In this document: positions 32,151-43,620 of the stretch, in pieces
How the letters are laid out: every line of letters starts with the position of its first letter
How positions within the stretch are numbered: the first letter of the stretch is position 1
Assembly (NCBI GenBank): GCA_023055425.1
Contig: JALGPY010000002.1
Location: forward strand, 114,464,088 to 114,528,087
Reading direction: 5' to 3'
From: Linanthus parryae
Lineage: Eukaryota; Streptophyta; Magnoliopsida; Ericales; Polemoniaceae
DNA length: 64,000 nt
The notes under the pieces: generated by a model
Databases searched by the model: none
What the model saw: the letters and a program-made list of their open reading frames with translations, nothing else
What the model was told of the DNA's origin: nothing
Made by a program: the position numbers and the translations under genes

Positions 32151-32507
32151 GAATTTTAGGGGCTATTTTGCAATTTCTGAGAGTTCGCCTATATATACTG
32201 TACGGCTGAATGTGACCCATTTTCACATCAGCCAAACAGTTTTCAACTCTCTCTCTCTCTCTAGAAACTCTCTCTGCCCTAGCCGCCAGAAGCAGTCATC
32301 TGCCAGACAACTCCGACCACCACCGCAGGGACACCAGACTGCCAGAAACAGTGTGGGGGTGATCATGCACAACAGATCAAAGCATTTCCAGATCCGCTTC
32401 AGAGAGCAGTTTCCGGATCTATACCCGTAAGATTTACTCCGGGTAGTCAGGTTTTGTTTTTTCTCTCTCTTTGCAGATTTCTACTTTTCTGTTTGTGATT
32501 TTTTGAG
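32151..32507 (+). promoter_or_regulatory. Promoter-like block and leader before third ORF
   Basis: After the palindrome array come GAATTTTAGGGGCTATTTTG (similar to 16099-16118 just after the Athila-1 LTR cluster), a TATATATA at 32190-32197, a TCACATC possible start near 32222, and a CT-rich leader (32246-32275). A strong acceptor-like TTTTTTCTCTCTCTTTGCAG ends at 32476, 31 bp before the ATG at 32508, so the ORF could be expressed from an internal promoter or from a spliced RNA. A donor at 32427 would give only a 50-bp intron, short for plants. Confidence 0.5.
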
Positions 32508-33425
32508 ATGGATGAGGACAGACCATATATGAGGCCAGATAGGGAAATCGCATCCTTGAACATCATAGATTGCAGACTTCTTAGGGTCGACCACTTCTGT
32601 GACCATAGGTTTGTCAATATGGAGGCCCACCGTTTATTTCTGCAAGACAAAAAGATTAGGTATGACATACCCGTTGAGAGAACTTTTCCTCGTGATATTT
32701 TGTCTATGGGGGAAGACCTGTTCAACTTTACTGGCCAGGATCATTTTGGGGACTTTTTTACCGGCTTTACCAATCTGCAGGTCAGTTCTGTGCTGGCAAA
32801 AGAGATTTTCAGTAATCTCCCGCAGTGCATGAACAGTGTAGCCCAGTCCATTGACTGGATTTACTGCAGAAAGACCTGGATTAGGGTCACCCATAGAGTA
32901 TTCGAGAGAGTTTGGGACTGGAATTGGTGTTGGACGATTGTAAGTTTCAGGAACTGCGACGTCAACCCTTGGAACAGCTTAGTGACCAGATCCTTCACAC
33001 CCTGTGTGAGGGTGTACCAGGCGCTGCTTGGTATTACTCCCACCGGAGTCCTTCCTATCGGAAACTCCCTGCTACGTATTTGATTCGAGAGGCGAGATGG
33101 TGGACTGAGTGGGTCAACAACTGGATTGTGGGCATTAAGCACATGACCCGGATAGACTATAATGTTGCACTTTTGGTGTACTGTTTGATGACCCGTGAGC
33201 CCGTGAGCCTCCCAGAGATTATTTGTGAGTTATTTCGGGAAAGACGAGAGTCCCACAGCAAGAAGGGTTTGGGTCTTTTGGGGATGTTGACTAAAATGGC
33301 ACAGGATTATAAGGTGCCGATTCCTGGTGAGCTGAGAGATATCCGACCGGTTCAGGTACGCAAGTACCACAAGATGAGATGTGCTTTACACGAGGCTCTG
33401 CATGGGCCTCCAAAATATGTCTAAG

Positions 33426-33470
<45 letters not shown>

Positions 33471-34216
33471 GTGGGGGTGATGGCATGCCACCACCACCTC
33501 CACCAGGTGATGGTGGTTTTCCAGCCTTACCAGGTCCCCTTAGACTGCCCCGATCTGCTAGTTCCAGTGAACCCAGACAGACCGAGCCCGACCTAGGGCA
33601 GTCCAGCTGAGGGGCCAGGCGCGGTTCTTTTGGGCGCCTGGAGAGGAATGAGCTTGAGGAGTGGGTCAGAAAGAAAATTAAGGCCAAAGAAAAAATGCAT
33701 AACTACCTGGTGAGGACGGTCAAGAAAATAGCCATGGGTCTTGGAAAGTTGTTCAAGACCCAGAAGCACATTTACCAAGCCAACACAGCTGCACTGCGAG
33801 CTCATGAGGCTGCCCTCGCTGAGATTCAGAGCAATATGCGTGGTAAGAAATTCAATTTTCCGGACCACTATTCTAGTGATAACTGTCCCAGTTGGACAAT
33901 GGAGGATAGTAGGCCCTATGACAGCTTCTCTGGCCATGACCCCACCCCGAGTCCGGAACATGCTGACAGTGTAGGTGACCCTGGCAGACCCGGTACCCAG
34001 TACCCACCCAGACAGCACGTAGACCCAGGGGCCAGCAGTGCCCATCCCGGTGCCAGCCACACTGGTACCGCTGCCGCAGCACTACAGGCTGCGAGGAAGA
34101 GACCCAGAGGCGGACCCCTGAACCATCTCCTGAGCCGACTGACCAGTTTACCCCGGAGAACACAGATTCAAGTTATAGACCAGATCAGTAGAGTCGCGAG
34201 GACGCGCCACCTCTAG
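32508..34216 (+). pseudogene. Athila-2 third ORF (envelope position)
   Basis: About 565 codons with one frameshift (about 32910-33080) and stops at 33422 and 33608. The N-terminal half is globular and Trp/Arg-rich (VNMEAHRLFLQDKKIRYDIP, then in the second frame ARWWTEWVNNWIVGIKHMTR, LLVYCLMTREPVSLPEIICE). A run of about 15 Asp from a GAT microsatellite comes next, then a Pro/Gly tract, a helical stretch (NELEEWVRKKIKAKEK, AALRAHEAALAEI) and a Pro/Ser-rich tail. No signal peptide or membrane segment is evident, so calling it an envelope protein is by position only. The family is recognised only as the typical extra ORF of Athila-type elements. Confidence 0.65.
33428..33470 (+). repeat. (GAT)n microsatellite, Asp run in third ORF
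   Basis: About 14 GAT copies just after the stop at 33422-33424. In the frame of the third ORF it encodes poly-Asp; other frames give artefactual poly-Met or poly-His. Confidence 0.95.
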
Positions 34217-34350
34217 TGTGGGGGTGGGGAATCGTTCTCCTACATAGCCATGTCAGCATATTTTTGTTCAGTTTATTTTTAATTTTATTTTGATTTTTTG
34301 ATTCAGCACGTTTTTCTTCTTTTGAGTCTACCCACCTATTTTTCTGACCT

Positions 34351-34389
<39 letters not shown>

Positions 34390-35997
34390 AGAAAAATCTT
34401 AAAATCTTTTGAGAAAGGGCAATTGATGGGCCTATAAACTGTAAATAATTCAGTAAGTAAAACTCCAACAGGGAAGAAAATTGACATCGAGGTGTAGGAG
34501 TTTTATTTTTCTTTAGATGGAGAGATCCAGTGCAACCCATAATTCTATGGTAGGTTGTAGCCTGAGTTAGGAATCCGACTAGTTACCACACCACCGTCAC
34601 ATAGGTAGTCGACAACCTTCCCACGGGCGTCAGCACGGTGAGTGCATTTTTCAGTGGAGTGTTTGGCTTATAACGGACCTCACGTCCTGTTTCTCAGCCT
34701 TAGGTCCAAATAGTTAGCCCCTTTGCAGCCATTTACCCCTTTATTCACAGCCACTGCAGCCTAGGAAGCCTTTCTTGTGACTTGCATCACTTGTTTAGTT
34801 GGCCAGTACTACGCATTATGACAGAGGGAGTGAGTCTGGGAGGGTTGTAGAGGAACGAGAGCTTTTACACAGATCAGTTTTGGACAGCATGAGGGTGTGA
34901 CAGGGTAAGTTAGAGGCGACAGCATTAATTTGCAGGAGGTGAATCACTACATTAGACAGTGATCACGGGAGGAGTAGTCGCGTGTGTGATATCTATTTCA
35001 CACATATCAGGGGTTCGGGGTTGACAGGTTTTAATTGGAGGTCGTGCCTATTTCTACATCTTTGGTGATGAGGAGGTTAGGTGGGACAGCACGTTATTTT
35101 CTGGACTACAAGGATCAAGCACTTAACGACTAATGTGGGGGTATTTCTGGCAAGGTTATACTCTTCATACCCCACAGATTTATGATTGCACTACCCAGCT
35201 TAGTTAGTTGAAATATTTTGTATTTTCGTATAGTTGTTTATTAAAAAAAAAGTAAAAAAAAAAAAAGTAAAAAAAATTAAAAAAAAAAAAAGTAAAAAAA
35301 AAGCCAGAAAAAAAGAAGTATATATTCGTTGTTTCAAGATATTTTTAGTATTAGTTAATAAAATCAAGCTGAGTAGGGAACACTGTTTAGACTACATGCT
35401 ACTTCACAATTGTGGCCGCGAGAACGGCAAATCAACACCATGATTTCAGGAAATTGGGAAACAGGGACTTAGTTGTTCTGGACAGTTTCCGGGGGGCATG
35501 GTGAGGGGTGTGAGTTGGGAACAGTGAGGTGTCATAACAAGTAGGATTGGCTTTACCTATTACATACAAAAACCCTACCTGTTAGACTTAGGATCCCTGA
35601 TCGAAAATAGCTCGGAAGGTAGGTTAACTAGGGATTTACTCCGGACACAGACGAAAGTAACAGTAAGGGGAGCCCGTGCTTATTTTCCACCATGAGAAAT
35701 GAACAGACTCACCAATCGACTGCCTATCGGTATTTCCTGAAGGTAGGATGAACATTGAAGGACACATCAGTTTTTAATTCTAGAGATTGCCCAATCTCAA
35801 CCAAAAATATTTTGTTTGGTCTTGAGTCAGTTTGTGTGTATTCCTTGTCTGAGTCAGTTAAAACACTTGAGTCTTCTAGTCTGTAGCAAGAATCTGTGGA
35901 AGGGGAAAGTATGCAATTGAAGTATGCAAAAGAAGGGTCTGCAAGGCAGTATGCAAGGGTCTGCTCGGGACAAGCAGAGTTTAATGTGGGGGTATTT
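34217..35997 (+). other. Athila-2 3' UTR and polypurine tract
   Basis: 1.8 kb without supported genes. Contains (TA)n at 34353-34382, A-rich low complexity at 35241-35310, the AAAGGGCAATTGATG block (about 34415) also seen in Athila-1, and a block at 34560-34930 conserved in Athila-3 (see 63530-63910). The segment GGGGTATTT just before the LTR start at 35998 is the polypurine-tract region. Confidence 0.8.
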
Positions 35998-37680
35998 TGA
36001 TAGCTTGAAAATGGAACTAGTTTGGGACATCTTTTTACCATTGGTTCTAACCCTGTGGAGGTTGATTTTGCCAATTTTCAGTCCGTTTTCCACTTGATAC
36101 GAGAAAAAGACGTTGAGAGCATAGTTGGTAGATTTGAGTAATTTCATGCATAATTGTGTTTATTGGATATGATCGCGGGTACATGTTATTATGTGCAGGT
36201 AACAGGTACCAAGAAATGCACGGAATTGGCTTGGATCTAAAGACAGCGTATCAAGTATTTGGAGCAGAAAAAGATGCAGAAAAGCTAAGTGGTGTGTTCA
36301 GACGCAGGAGCCCTGCGTTCAAACGCACAACACGGCAGCAGAGGAAAGAGACAGGAAAAATGACAACTCTGTGCGTTCAGACGCACAAACTTGCGTTTGA
36401 ACGCAGGACCTCAATTTACAGAACTGTCAGTTGGGCGAGAACAACCACGAAGACCAAGGGGTGCGTTCAGACGCACCTGGTGCGTTCAGACGCACGAGTC
36501 CGAGAAGCCAGAGAAAAGAGGAGAAAATGAACAAGTACTGCATCTAGACGCTGGAGTGGTGCGTTCAGACGCACTGCGTTTAGACGCAAGGAAGCTGCGT
36601 TCGAACACACAGCAGGTTTCCAGAACCTTCTAGGACGGGTTTTTACAGGGGTAGAACAGGAATTTCGGGCATCAGTTTTAGAGACTGTGGCAGTATAAAA
36701 GGTGTCTCAGCACAGAATTAGGTTACACAATCATCATCACAACAACCAGTACCAGAGCCGTCAGGATTGGAGCAGAGCAGGATTGGAGCCGTTTTCAGTA
36801 TTCAGCCATAAACCCGTTCGATCTTTCTTCTTTCTTTTATGAAACATTGTTTTTCAATAATGTACGCTAGTTAAACCTTTTACCTAGGTTCTCGGTGAAC
36901 CTAGGGTTTATGAATTCAGCAGCTTGGTTTATTTGATTTTCAGATGCATGACTAGTTGGAAGTCTTAATACAGAATTCGATTGTTTATTATCTTGTCTTT
37001 GATTTTATATGCATGCATGAATGACCTGATCACCCAGGAGTGTTATAGACAGGATCTGGTGCGCGAGAGTGGCCAGTGAGAGTTAGGAAGAGAAGACAAG
37101 ATTTAATACTCTATCTTGATGGACCGAGAGGTGAAAAGAATCAGGGGATTAGCCCAGGAGCAGTAGACCAACTGCTAGACGTTTAGGGGGAGACCGAGAG
37201 GAGAGCCTGTAACCCTAGCAGACTTATAATGAACCTGCAGATTTTGGAGGACCGAGAGGACCTGAGAATCTGCAGGGGAATGACAGGTGCATGAGACTGA
37301 GAGGAGATTGCAAATGGGTATGCTGGCATAAACAAGACTGCTGTGTGTTTCTGAAATCAATTGAACTATACAAGCTGAATAGTAACCCTAGGGGATCCTG
37401 GGACCTAGAACTTTAATTCATTAACTTTTGCAATTACAAAAATTCCCTGAAAATTACTTCAAAGAAAATAAGATTTTCTAATTACTGTTTTATTTTACTG
37501 CAAACTAGTTTATTTAAACCACATCTCAACTTTCCTCCTTTTCGTAACTTTGCATCTATTTCTAATTCTTAGAAGAAAAACTCAAACTGTTCTCGTGGGT
37601 TTGACAATCAGAGTCATAAATACATACTCTATATTACTTGATCGTACACTTGCGAAAAAGCAGATAGATTTACGCTGTCA
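35998..37680 (+). repeat. Athila-2 3' LTR
   Basis: 1683 bp, TGATAGCTTG to GCTGTCA, collinear with the 5' LTR. It keeps a full palindrome pair at 36462/36481 and a 56-bp stretch near 36620 absent from the 5' LTR. Both LTRs carry an identical 61-codon minus-strand ORF, which is not a gene. Confidence 0.95.
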
Positions 37681-38498
37681 TGGGTCTTCATGAAGAAGAC
37701 CGACATTGATGGTAATGTGATTATCTATAAGGACCGATTGGTGGCAAAAGGATTCAAACAGATTCATCGTATAAACTATGATGAAACCATTTCACCAGTC
37801 GCGATGACCAAATCCATCCGAATCCTTCTTAATATTGCAGCTGACTACGACTATGAGATTTCGCAGATGGATGTCAAAACAACGTTTCTATATGGAAACC
37901 TCCTCGAGGATGTGTACATGACACAACATGAGGGTTTTGTAGATCCAGTGAATGCATATAAAGTCTGTGAGCTGCAACGATCCTTTTATAGATTGAAGCA
38001 AGATTCTAGGAGATGGAATCGACGTTTTGATGAAGCAGTCAAAGAGTTTGACTTCATCAAGAATGAAGATGAGTCTTGTGTCTACAAGAAGGTTAGTGGG
38101 AGATCTGTTTCTTTTTTATATTCTTGTATATGAATGACATATTACTCATTGAAAATTTCATTCCCATAGTGCAATCTGTGAAAGATCGGTTAGGAAAGTG
38201 TTTCTTAATGAAAGACTTAGGGGAAGAAGATTATATGATTGGTATCAAGATCTATAGAGATAGATATGGAAGCTGCTAGGCCTAAGTCAAAGTACATATA
38301 TAGACAAGGTATTGAATCGGTTCAACATGCAAGATTCCGAGAAATGATTCTTGCCCATGTCGCATGTAATCCCTATTTTGAAGAATGATTGTCCTTCCAA
38401 TGAAATTGAGAAGGAACGCATGAGTATGGTACCCTCTGCCTCGACCATAGGATCCATCATGTACGCCATGTTATGTACTAGACCAGATGTGTCATACG
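37681..38498 (+). pseudogene. Angela-1 reverse transcriptase
   Basis: Continues from 24168: WVFMKKTDIDGNVIIYKDRLVA, AKGFKQIHRINYDETISPVA, ISQMDVKTTFLYGNLLEDVYM, ELQRSFYRLKQDSRRWNRRFD. 37690-38133 is one open frame. After it the catalytic YVDD region is damaged (YMNDILL-like with a shift near 38130), and the sequence becomes frame-broken up to MLCTRPDVSY, where the SIRE element is inserted at 38498. Confidence 0.88.
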
Positions 38499-39807
38499 TG
38501 AAAACTCAGGTTGTTCAAGGATTGAAAGAGGTTGACTATTTCAAGGCCTTGAAAGAGCTTTCAAAGCCTTGAATCAACTTCAGAGGCTTGAAAATAGTGT
38601 TAGCTATTTTCAAGGCCTTGAAACTTGATTCAAAGCATTAAAACTCTAAAACCTGAAAGCATATTCTCAGGGGGAGTTTTTCTATTAACTCTCTGATCTA
38701 ATTTATCATCTCTCTTGCATATGTTTGATTATCTGTTGTTAGATGATGAAAGACAAATCGTTAAAAAAGTTTTGAATCGTATTATATCAACTGTTTGACC
38801 ATGATAATGCAGGAAATATTGTTTCTAAGTTTGCAGGATTATTTCCTAAACTGGATTGCTGCAGATTTGGAAACACTAGAAGACTTTGATCCCGTGATCA
38901 ATCATATGTGTTTGAAAGCTTCTCATGATGGTTAAATGAAGGATTACAACATTATCTCAGAAGATTACAATCATTCAACCGTTGGAGAATATCTCAACAT
39001 AGTCAAACTCTGTTACCTACAAAGTAGGAAGGTTGTTGCTGAAATCTGGAGAGATTTGCAGAGTTGTTTGAAGTATTTAAAGAGCTCAAATTGAAGGAAC
39101 AAAAACACAATTCTCAACGGGAAAATACAGAGAAAGTATTCTGGATTGAAAAGCATCAAAGAAGTTCTTCATCTCTTCCAATCCATACAAAGAAGTTCAC
39201 TGCATTTCACTGCAGTTTTCTACTCTTAAGTGATCTTCTGTATAGAGCTATATTGGTAGATCATTTATGTATTATTTCTACATTCATTCTCAAGGATTGT
39301 TCAAAGTGAACAATAGAGAATTCTTAGTTAATCAGTTAGCTAGAGCAGGTACTAGACATGTTAGGGAAAACCACAAGCTGTAACAGAGTAAGGGAACTCT
39401 CCGTGCTTGAGTTCTAGGGCTTAGCTTTTGATTAGTAAGAATTGAGTTTAAAATTCTGCAGGGATCTGATCCCTGAGGTAGAGACGTAGGTCCAAGTGGA
39501 CTGAAATCTATAAATCACTTGTCTTGTGCATTTTCAGTTCATCTACTTTCAAAGCTTTTGCAGCATACTAAAACTGTTTATTTTTCAACGGTTTGAACTT
39601 GTTTTCAAGGTCTTGAAAAATTCTTACTTTTTATAAAACTTTATGCTACATTTCAAAATCTTGAATCTGTGTTCATGGCCTTGAACTCTATTATCTACAC
39701 TAGTTCTTCTACTAGTTAGCTAGTTTTGCAAAAAGTTGGCATACTCAATTCAACCCCCCCTTCCAGAGTATCTTAGTTGCTTATACATATTCATACTCAC
39801 ACTTTCA
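38499..39807 (+). repeat. SIRE 5' LTR
   Basis: 1309 bp. Palindromes start at 38540, 38560, 38579 (degenerate), 38609 and 38629 (degenerate), with more degenerate copies at about 39608-39686. It ends CACACTTTCA. Confidence 0.93.
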
Positions 39808-39809
39808 AT

Positions 39810-39821
39810 TGGTATCAGAGC
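39810..39821 (+). other. Primer binding site, initiator-Met tRNA
   Basis: TGGTATCAGAGC, two bases after the LTR end, the usual copia primer site. Confidence 0.93.
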
Positions 39822-39857
39822 TTGTATCACTGTATAAGATTTAACCATCTGGTGATC

Positions 39858-41390
39858 ATGAGTACTGCAGGTGATGGTGGCTTCTCACAAGGAAGAGCTG
39901 CTAACAGACCTCCTCTATTCTGTGGAGAAAACTTTGCTCACTGGAAAGCTCTCATTAAAATGTTTATCATTGATCAGGATATATATCTTTGGACCATTAT
40001 TCAAAATGGACCTCATACTTTCTACATAGAGAAAGATGGGATCTGAACTCCTAAAACAGAAGACTCACTCTCCTATTCTTTATTAGAGCTAGTTTCGAAG
40101 AATTACAAGGCTATTAAAATTTTGTATTGTTATTTGAGTACAGATGAATTCAACAGGATATCTGGATGCACAACTGCTAAAAAATCTGGGATAAACTTGT
40201 GGTTACCTTTGAAGGAACCAGCCAAGTTAAACAGACCAAGATCAACATTTATCTCAGACAGTATGAGCTGTTCAAAATGAATGCAGATGAATCCATCAGA
40301 GATATATTCAAGAGATTCACTGATATTGTCAATAACCTTGACTCATTGGGAAAACACTTTTCCAATGAGGAAAAGGTGAGGAAGATACTTAGAAGTCTTC
40401 CAAAGGCAAAGTGGGAACCAAAATCCACAGCTATTGAAGAAGCTCATAATGTCTCAACTTTAAAAATTGATCACCTCCAAGGGATCCATGAATGAAGTTG
40501 ATGGAGAAATCCCAGAAGGTGTCAAAAATCTAGCCCTCAAAGCCAAAGAGAATGAGAGAAATCAAAGCCTTGAAACTGATGTTGGTGATGATGAAGATCC
40601 AATTGCCTTGATTTCCAAAGCCGTGAAAAGGATCCCCAAAATGAAGAGAAACTCAGGAAACAAAGAGTTCAACAGAGAAAGGCATAGACCATCCATCAGT
40701 AAGGACTACAAAGGTAAGCCCCCTTCACAAAGCAAGTCAAAAATTATGAACTGCCTTGAGTGTGGTGATGCAGAACACTTGATAAGAGATTGTCCATACA
40801 AACAGAGCAAGAAATTTCAGAAGAAAGATCATGACAGAAGAAAGAAAGCCATGATAGCCTCATGGAGTGATTCAGACAGCTCCAGTGAATCTGAATTTGA
40901 AGAAGAACATGCCAATCTTTGCTTCATGGCCAAGCATGATGATAGTTCTGAAAAGAACATTGAGGTAATGGTTAACTGTTTAATTTCAAATCCAAAAGAA
41001 GCTCTTTCAGAATATCTCAAAACTATGCTTTTAAATGAGGAAGATTATCTGAAAGAGATCAGGCTTTTGAAAGAGAAAGTACATGAGCAAGCAAAAGAAA
41101 ATTTACAACTTGTTTGCCTAAATCAGAATCTTGAAATCTCTCAGAAGAAAACTAACCGTGAGTTCAAGGCCTTGAAAACTAGTTTCAAAGCCTTGAAAAC
41201 ACAAGTCAAGGAAGTAGTCACTGAAAACTCCTCTATGAATGACAACCTTGTTAATCTGAGACATCATGTTGATTACTTAGAAAGACAAAAGACTAATCTT
41301 ACTGAGAAAATTCAAGAATCTGAACTAGTCAAAATCAAGCTTGCTGGATCAGAACATAAGTTGAACTTGATTCTTGGAGGAAGTTCATAG
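39858..41390 (+). pseudogene. SIRE gag
   Basis: Starts MSTAGDGGFSQGRAANRPPLF, then NFAHWKALIKMFI, a UBN2-like copia gag region (YELFKMNADESIRDIFKRFTDIVNNL, RKILRSLPKAKW). The zinc knuckle CLECGDAEHLIRDCP is at about 40750-40794, followed by acidic and coiled-coil sequence (EDYLKEIRLLKEKV, LVNLRHHVDYLERQKTNLTEKI). Stops at 40043 and a shift near 40490 break the frame; 40467-41390 is open. A second CCHC (CHYCCKTGHVKMTC) lies at 41484-41525 in the next frame. Two palindromes are embedded in the coiled-coil part. Confidence 0.85.
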
Positions 41391-41700
41391 TCTGTTCACA
41401 AAGCTCGTATTGGATTCAATCCAAAATTTCCAAGAAGAAACAATACCAGATTTCTGAATGCTGGAAATAAAACATTTCCTACTTGTCATTACTGCTGTAA
41501 AACTGGTCATGTTAAAATGACTTGTCCTTTTAGAAGAAGAGACCCTCACATAATGAGGAACACTTTTCCTTTCCAACTTAAAGGACAAATTAAGAAAATT
41601 TGGGTTCCTAAAGGGGTTTGATAACCTAACATGGTTGATCCTGAATATGAATCCAAATTCCACACTTGGTCTAACAGCTGGGTAAGGCAGTGATTGGTGC

Positions 41701-43620
41701 TTGCAGGTTGTCACCAAGGAACAGAAGTGGTTCATGGACAGTGGTTGCTCAAGACATATGAGTGGAAAGAGATCTCTAATCTCAGAATTAAAAGAGCAAT
41801 CAGAAGATTCAATAACACTTGGTGATAAAGGAAAGTGCACTATTCTTGGTATTGGAAAAGTTGGTACAAATTCTGAAAACTCTATTTCTGATGTTTATCT
41901 CGTTGAAGGTTTGAAGTTTAATTTACTTAGTGTATCTCAGCTTTGTGATAATGGTAACAAAGATGTCTTTGATAAAGAGAAGTGTGTGGTGAAAAATGAG
42001 AAATCAGAAGATTGCATTCTCACAGCTTGTAGATCAAACAATGTTTATACTTTTCAGACTAGCAAAGTTGCAGGTGAAAGTTTGAAGTGCCTCAAGGCCT
42101 TGAAAGAAGATTCAAAGCTTTGGCATAGGAAACTTGGTCATATCAGTTTGCATACTCTGAAAAAATTGATTTCCAAATACATGGTAAGAAAAAACCATCC
42201 TCCAAGTTCAAAGAAGATGAGTTATGCAAGGCCTATGCACAAGGAAAGCAAACCCGAAGCTCCTTCAAGCCAAATAAGTTTAACTCCTCAACAAAATGGT
42301 GTTGTTGAAAGAAAGAACAGGACTCTGGAAGATATGTCAAGGACAATGCTTCTTGAGAACCAGTTGCCAAAACACTACTGGGCAGAAGCTGTGAATACAG
42401 CAAACTATGTTTTGAACATGTGCTTGATCAGACCCATTCTAAAGAAGACCCCTTATGAATTATTCAAAGGGAGGAAGACAAACATCTCTTACTTCAGACC
42501 ATTTAGATGCACTTGTTTTATCCATAAAAATGGAAAAGACAATCTTGGTAAGTTTGATGCAAGAAGTGATGAAGGTATGTTTCTTGGTTACTCTCTGAAT
42601 AGCAAAGCTTATAGAGTGTACAATAAAAGAACCAAACTGGTTGAAGAGAGCATTCATGTAATTTTTGATGAAAGCTATGATGGTTCTTTGAGTGAAAGTT
42701 TTGCAGATTTGAATTTGAACAAGCATGAATCAGAGGAAGAGACTGAGAATCCACTTGGATTCAAGAAAGGCTCAGAAGAAAATAGAAGACATTTTCAAGA
42801 CCTTGAAAACAGTTCTCAGGGCCTTGAAAGTACAACTCAAAGCCTTGAAAAAGATTATCAGAAGGATTCAAGTGACAAAGCTACTACTTCAACAACAGAG
42901 AAGATCTATGGTGACCCTGAACCATGGTCTCCAAGGAATAGATTTAAATATCTCTCATCTCATCCAGCTCACAGTATCATATCAGATCCAACCACTGGTA
43001 CACATACTAGATCACAGTTGAAGAACTTATGTGCTTTTAATGCTTTTATTTCTCTTGTAGAACCAAAAACTGTGAAGGAAACTTTGCAAGAAGCAGATTG
43101 GATTATTGCTATGCAAAGTGAGCTCAATGAGTTTGAGAGGAATAAGGTTTGGAACCTGGTTCCTGCACGAACAAACCAGTCTGTCATTGGTACCAGATGG
43201 GTATTCAGAAACAAGTTGGATGAAAGTGGCAATGTAATCAGAAACAAAGCAAGGTTAGTTGCTCAGGGTTACAATCAAGAAGAAGGTATAGATTATGAAG
43301 AAACCTTTGCTCAAGTTGCCAGGTTAGAAGCAATTAGAATTTTATTTGCATTTTCATCCTACAAGAACATGAAACTCTTTCAAATGGATGTAAAGTGTGC
43401 TCTATTGAATGGTTATATACAAGAAGAAGTTTATGTTGCACAACCTCCTGGTTTTGAAACTGACAGATTTCCAGATCATGTTTACAAACTTGACAAAGCT
43501 CTTCATGGTTTGAAACAAGCTCCAAGGGCTTGGTATGAAAGACTGTCAAAGTTTCTACTTGAAAATGATTTCAAAAAGGGTTTAGTAGACAATACTCATT
43601 TCATCAAGACTCATGAGTAA
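41701..43620 (+). CDS. SIRE pol part 1 (protease, deleted integrase, RT)
   Basis: 639 residues in one open frame. Protease: [14 protein letters not shown] with DSGC active site (about residue 10). Pre-integrase: [20 protein letters not shown] (about 140-160). It then jumps from KYMVRK through a short Lys/Pro-rich junction directly to [15 protein letters not shown], the integrase Glu region: about 120-150 residues holding the second zinc Cys pair and the first two catalytic Asp are missing, without loss of frame. Next are the integrase C-part ([27 protein letters not shown]), a linker with palindrome-derived repeats, and RT ([73 protein letters not shown]). It stops at a TAA at 43618 just before the VDD box. 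Confidence 0.88.
   Translation: MQVVTKEQKWFMDSGCSRHMSGKRSLISELKEQSEDSITLGDKGKCTILGIGKVGTNSENSISDVYLVEGLKFNLLSVSQLCDNGNKDVFDKEKCVVKNEKSEDCILTACRSNNVYTFQTSKVAGESLKCLKALKEDSKLWHRKLGHISLHTLKKLISKYMVRKNHPPSSKKMSYARPMHKESKPEAPSSQISLTPQQNGVVERKNRTLEDMSRTMLLENQLPKHYWAEAVNTANYVLNMCLIRPILKKTPYELFKGRKTNISYFRPFRCTCFIHKNGKDNLGKFDARSDEGMFLGYSLNSKAYRVYNKRTKLVEESIHVIFDESYDGSLSESFADLNLNKHESEEETENPLGFKKGSEENRRHFQDLENSSQGLESTTQSLEKDYQKDSSDKATTSTTEKIYGDPEPWSPRNRFKYLSSHPAHSIISDPTTGTHTRSQLKNLCAFNAFISLVEPKTVKETLQEADWIIAMQSELNEFERNKVWNLVPARTNQSVIGTRWVFRNKLDESGNVIRNKARLVAQGYNQEEGIDYEETFAQVARLEAIRILFAFSSYKNMKLFQMDVKCALLNGYIQEEVYVAQPPGFETDRFPDHVYKLDKALHGLKQAPRAWYERLSKFLLENDFKKGLVDNTHFIKTHE

Larger units (their letters stand above)
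24169..37680 (+). mobile_element. Full-length Athila-type element with third ORF (Athila-2)
   Basis: 13.5 kb, flanked by TGGGT at 24164-24168 and 37681-37685. LTRs run TGATAGCTTG to TACGCTGTCA; primer site TGGCGCCGTTGCCGGGGA; a GTGGGGGTATTT polypurine tract before the 3' LTR. Order: gag, protease, RT, RNase H, integrase, post-pol motif, palindrome array, promoter-like block, third ORF, long 3' UTR. Each ORF has stops or frameshifts. LTRs are 1607 and 1683 bp and differ mainly by two indels; substitutions look like about 2-4 percent by eye. Confidence 0.93.

Noticed and set aside
33291..33687. Poly-His, poly-Met and poly-Ser ORFs
   Set aside because: Other-frame shadows of the (GAT)n run; only the Asp frame fits the third ORF.
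25271..37360. Identical 61-codon minus-strand ORFs at 25271-25456 and 37175-37360
   Set aside because: They lie in the two LTRs of one element; identity reflects LTR duplication, not a gene.
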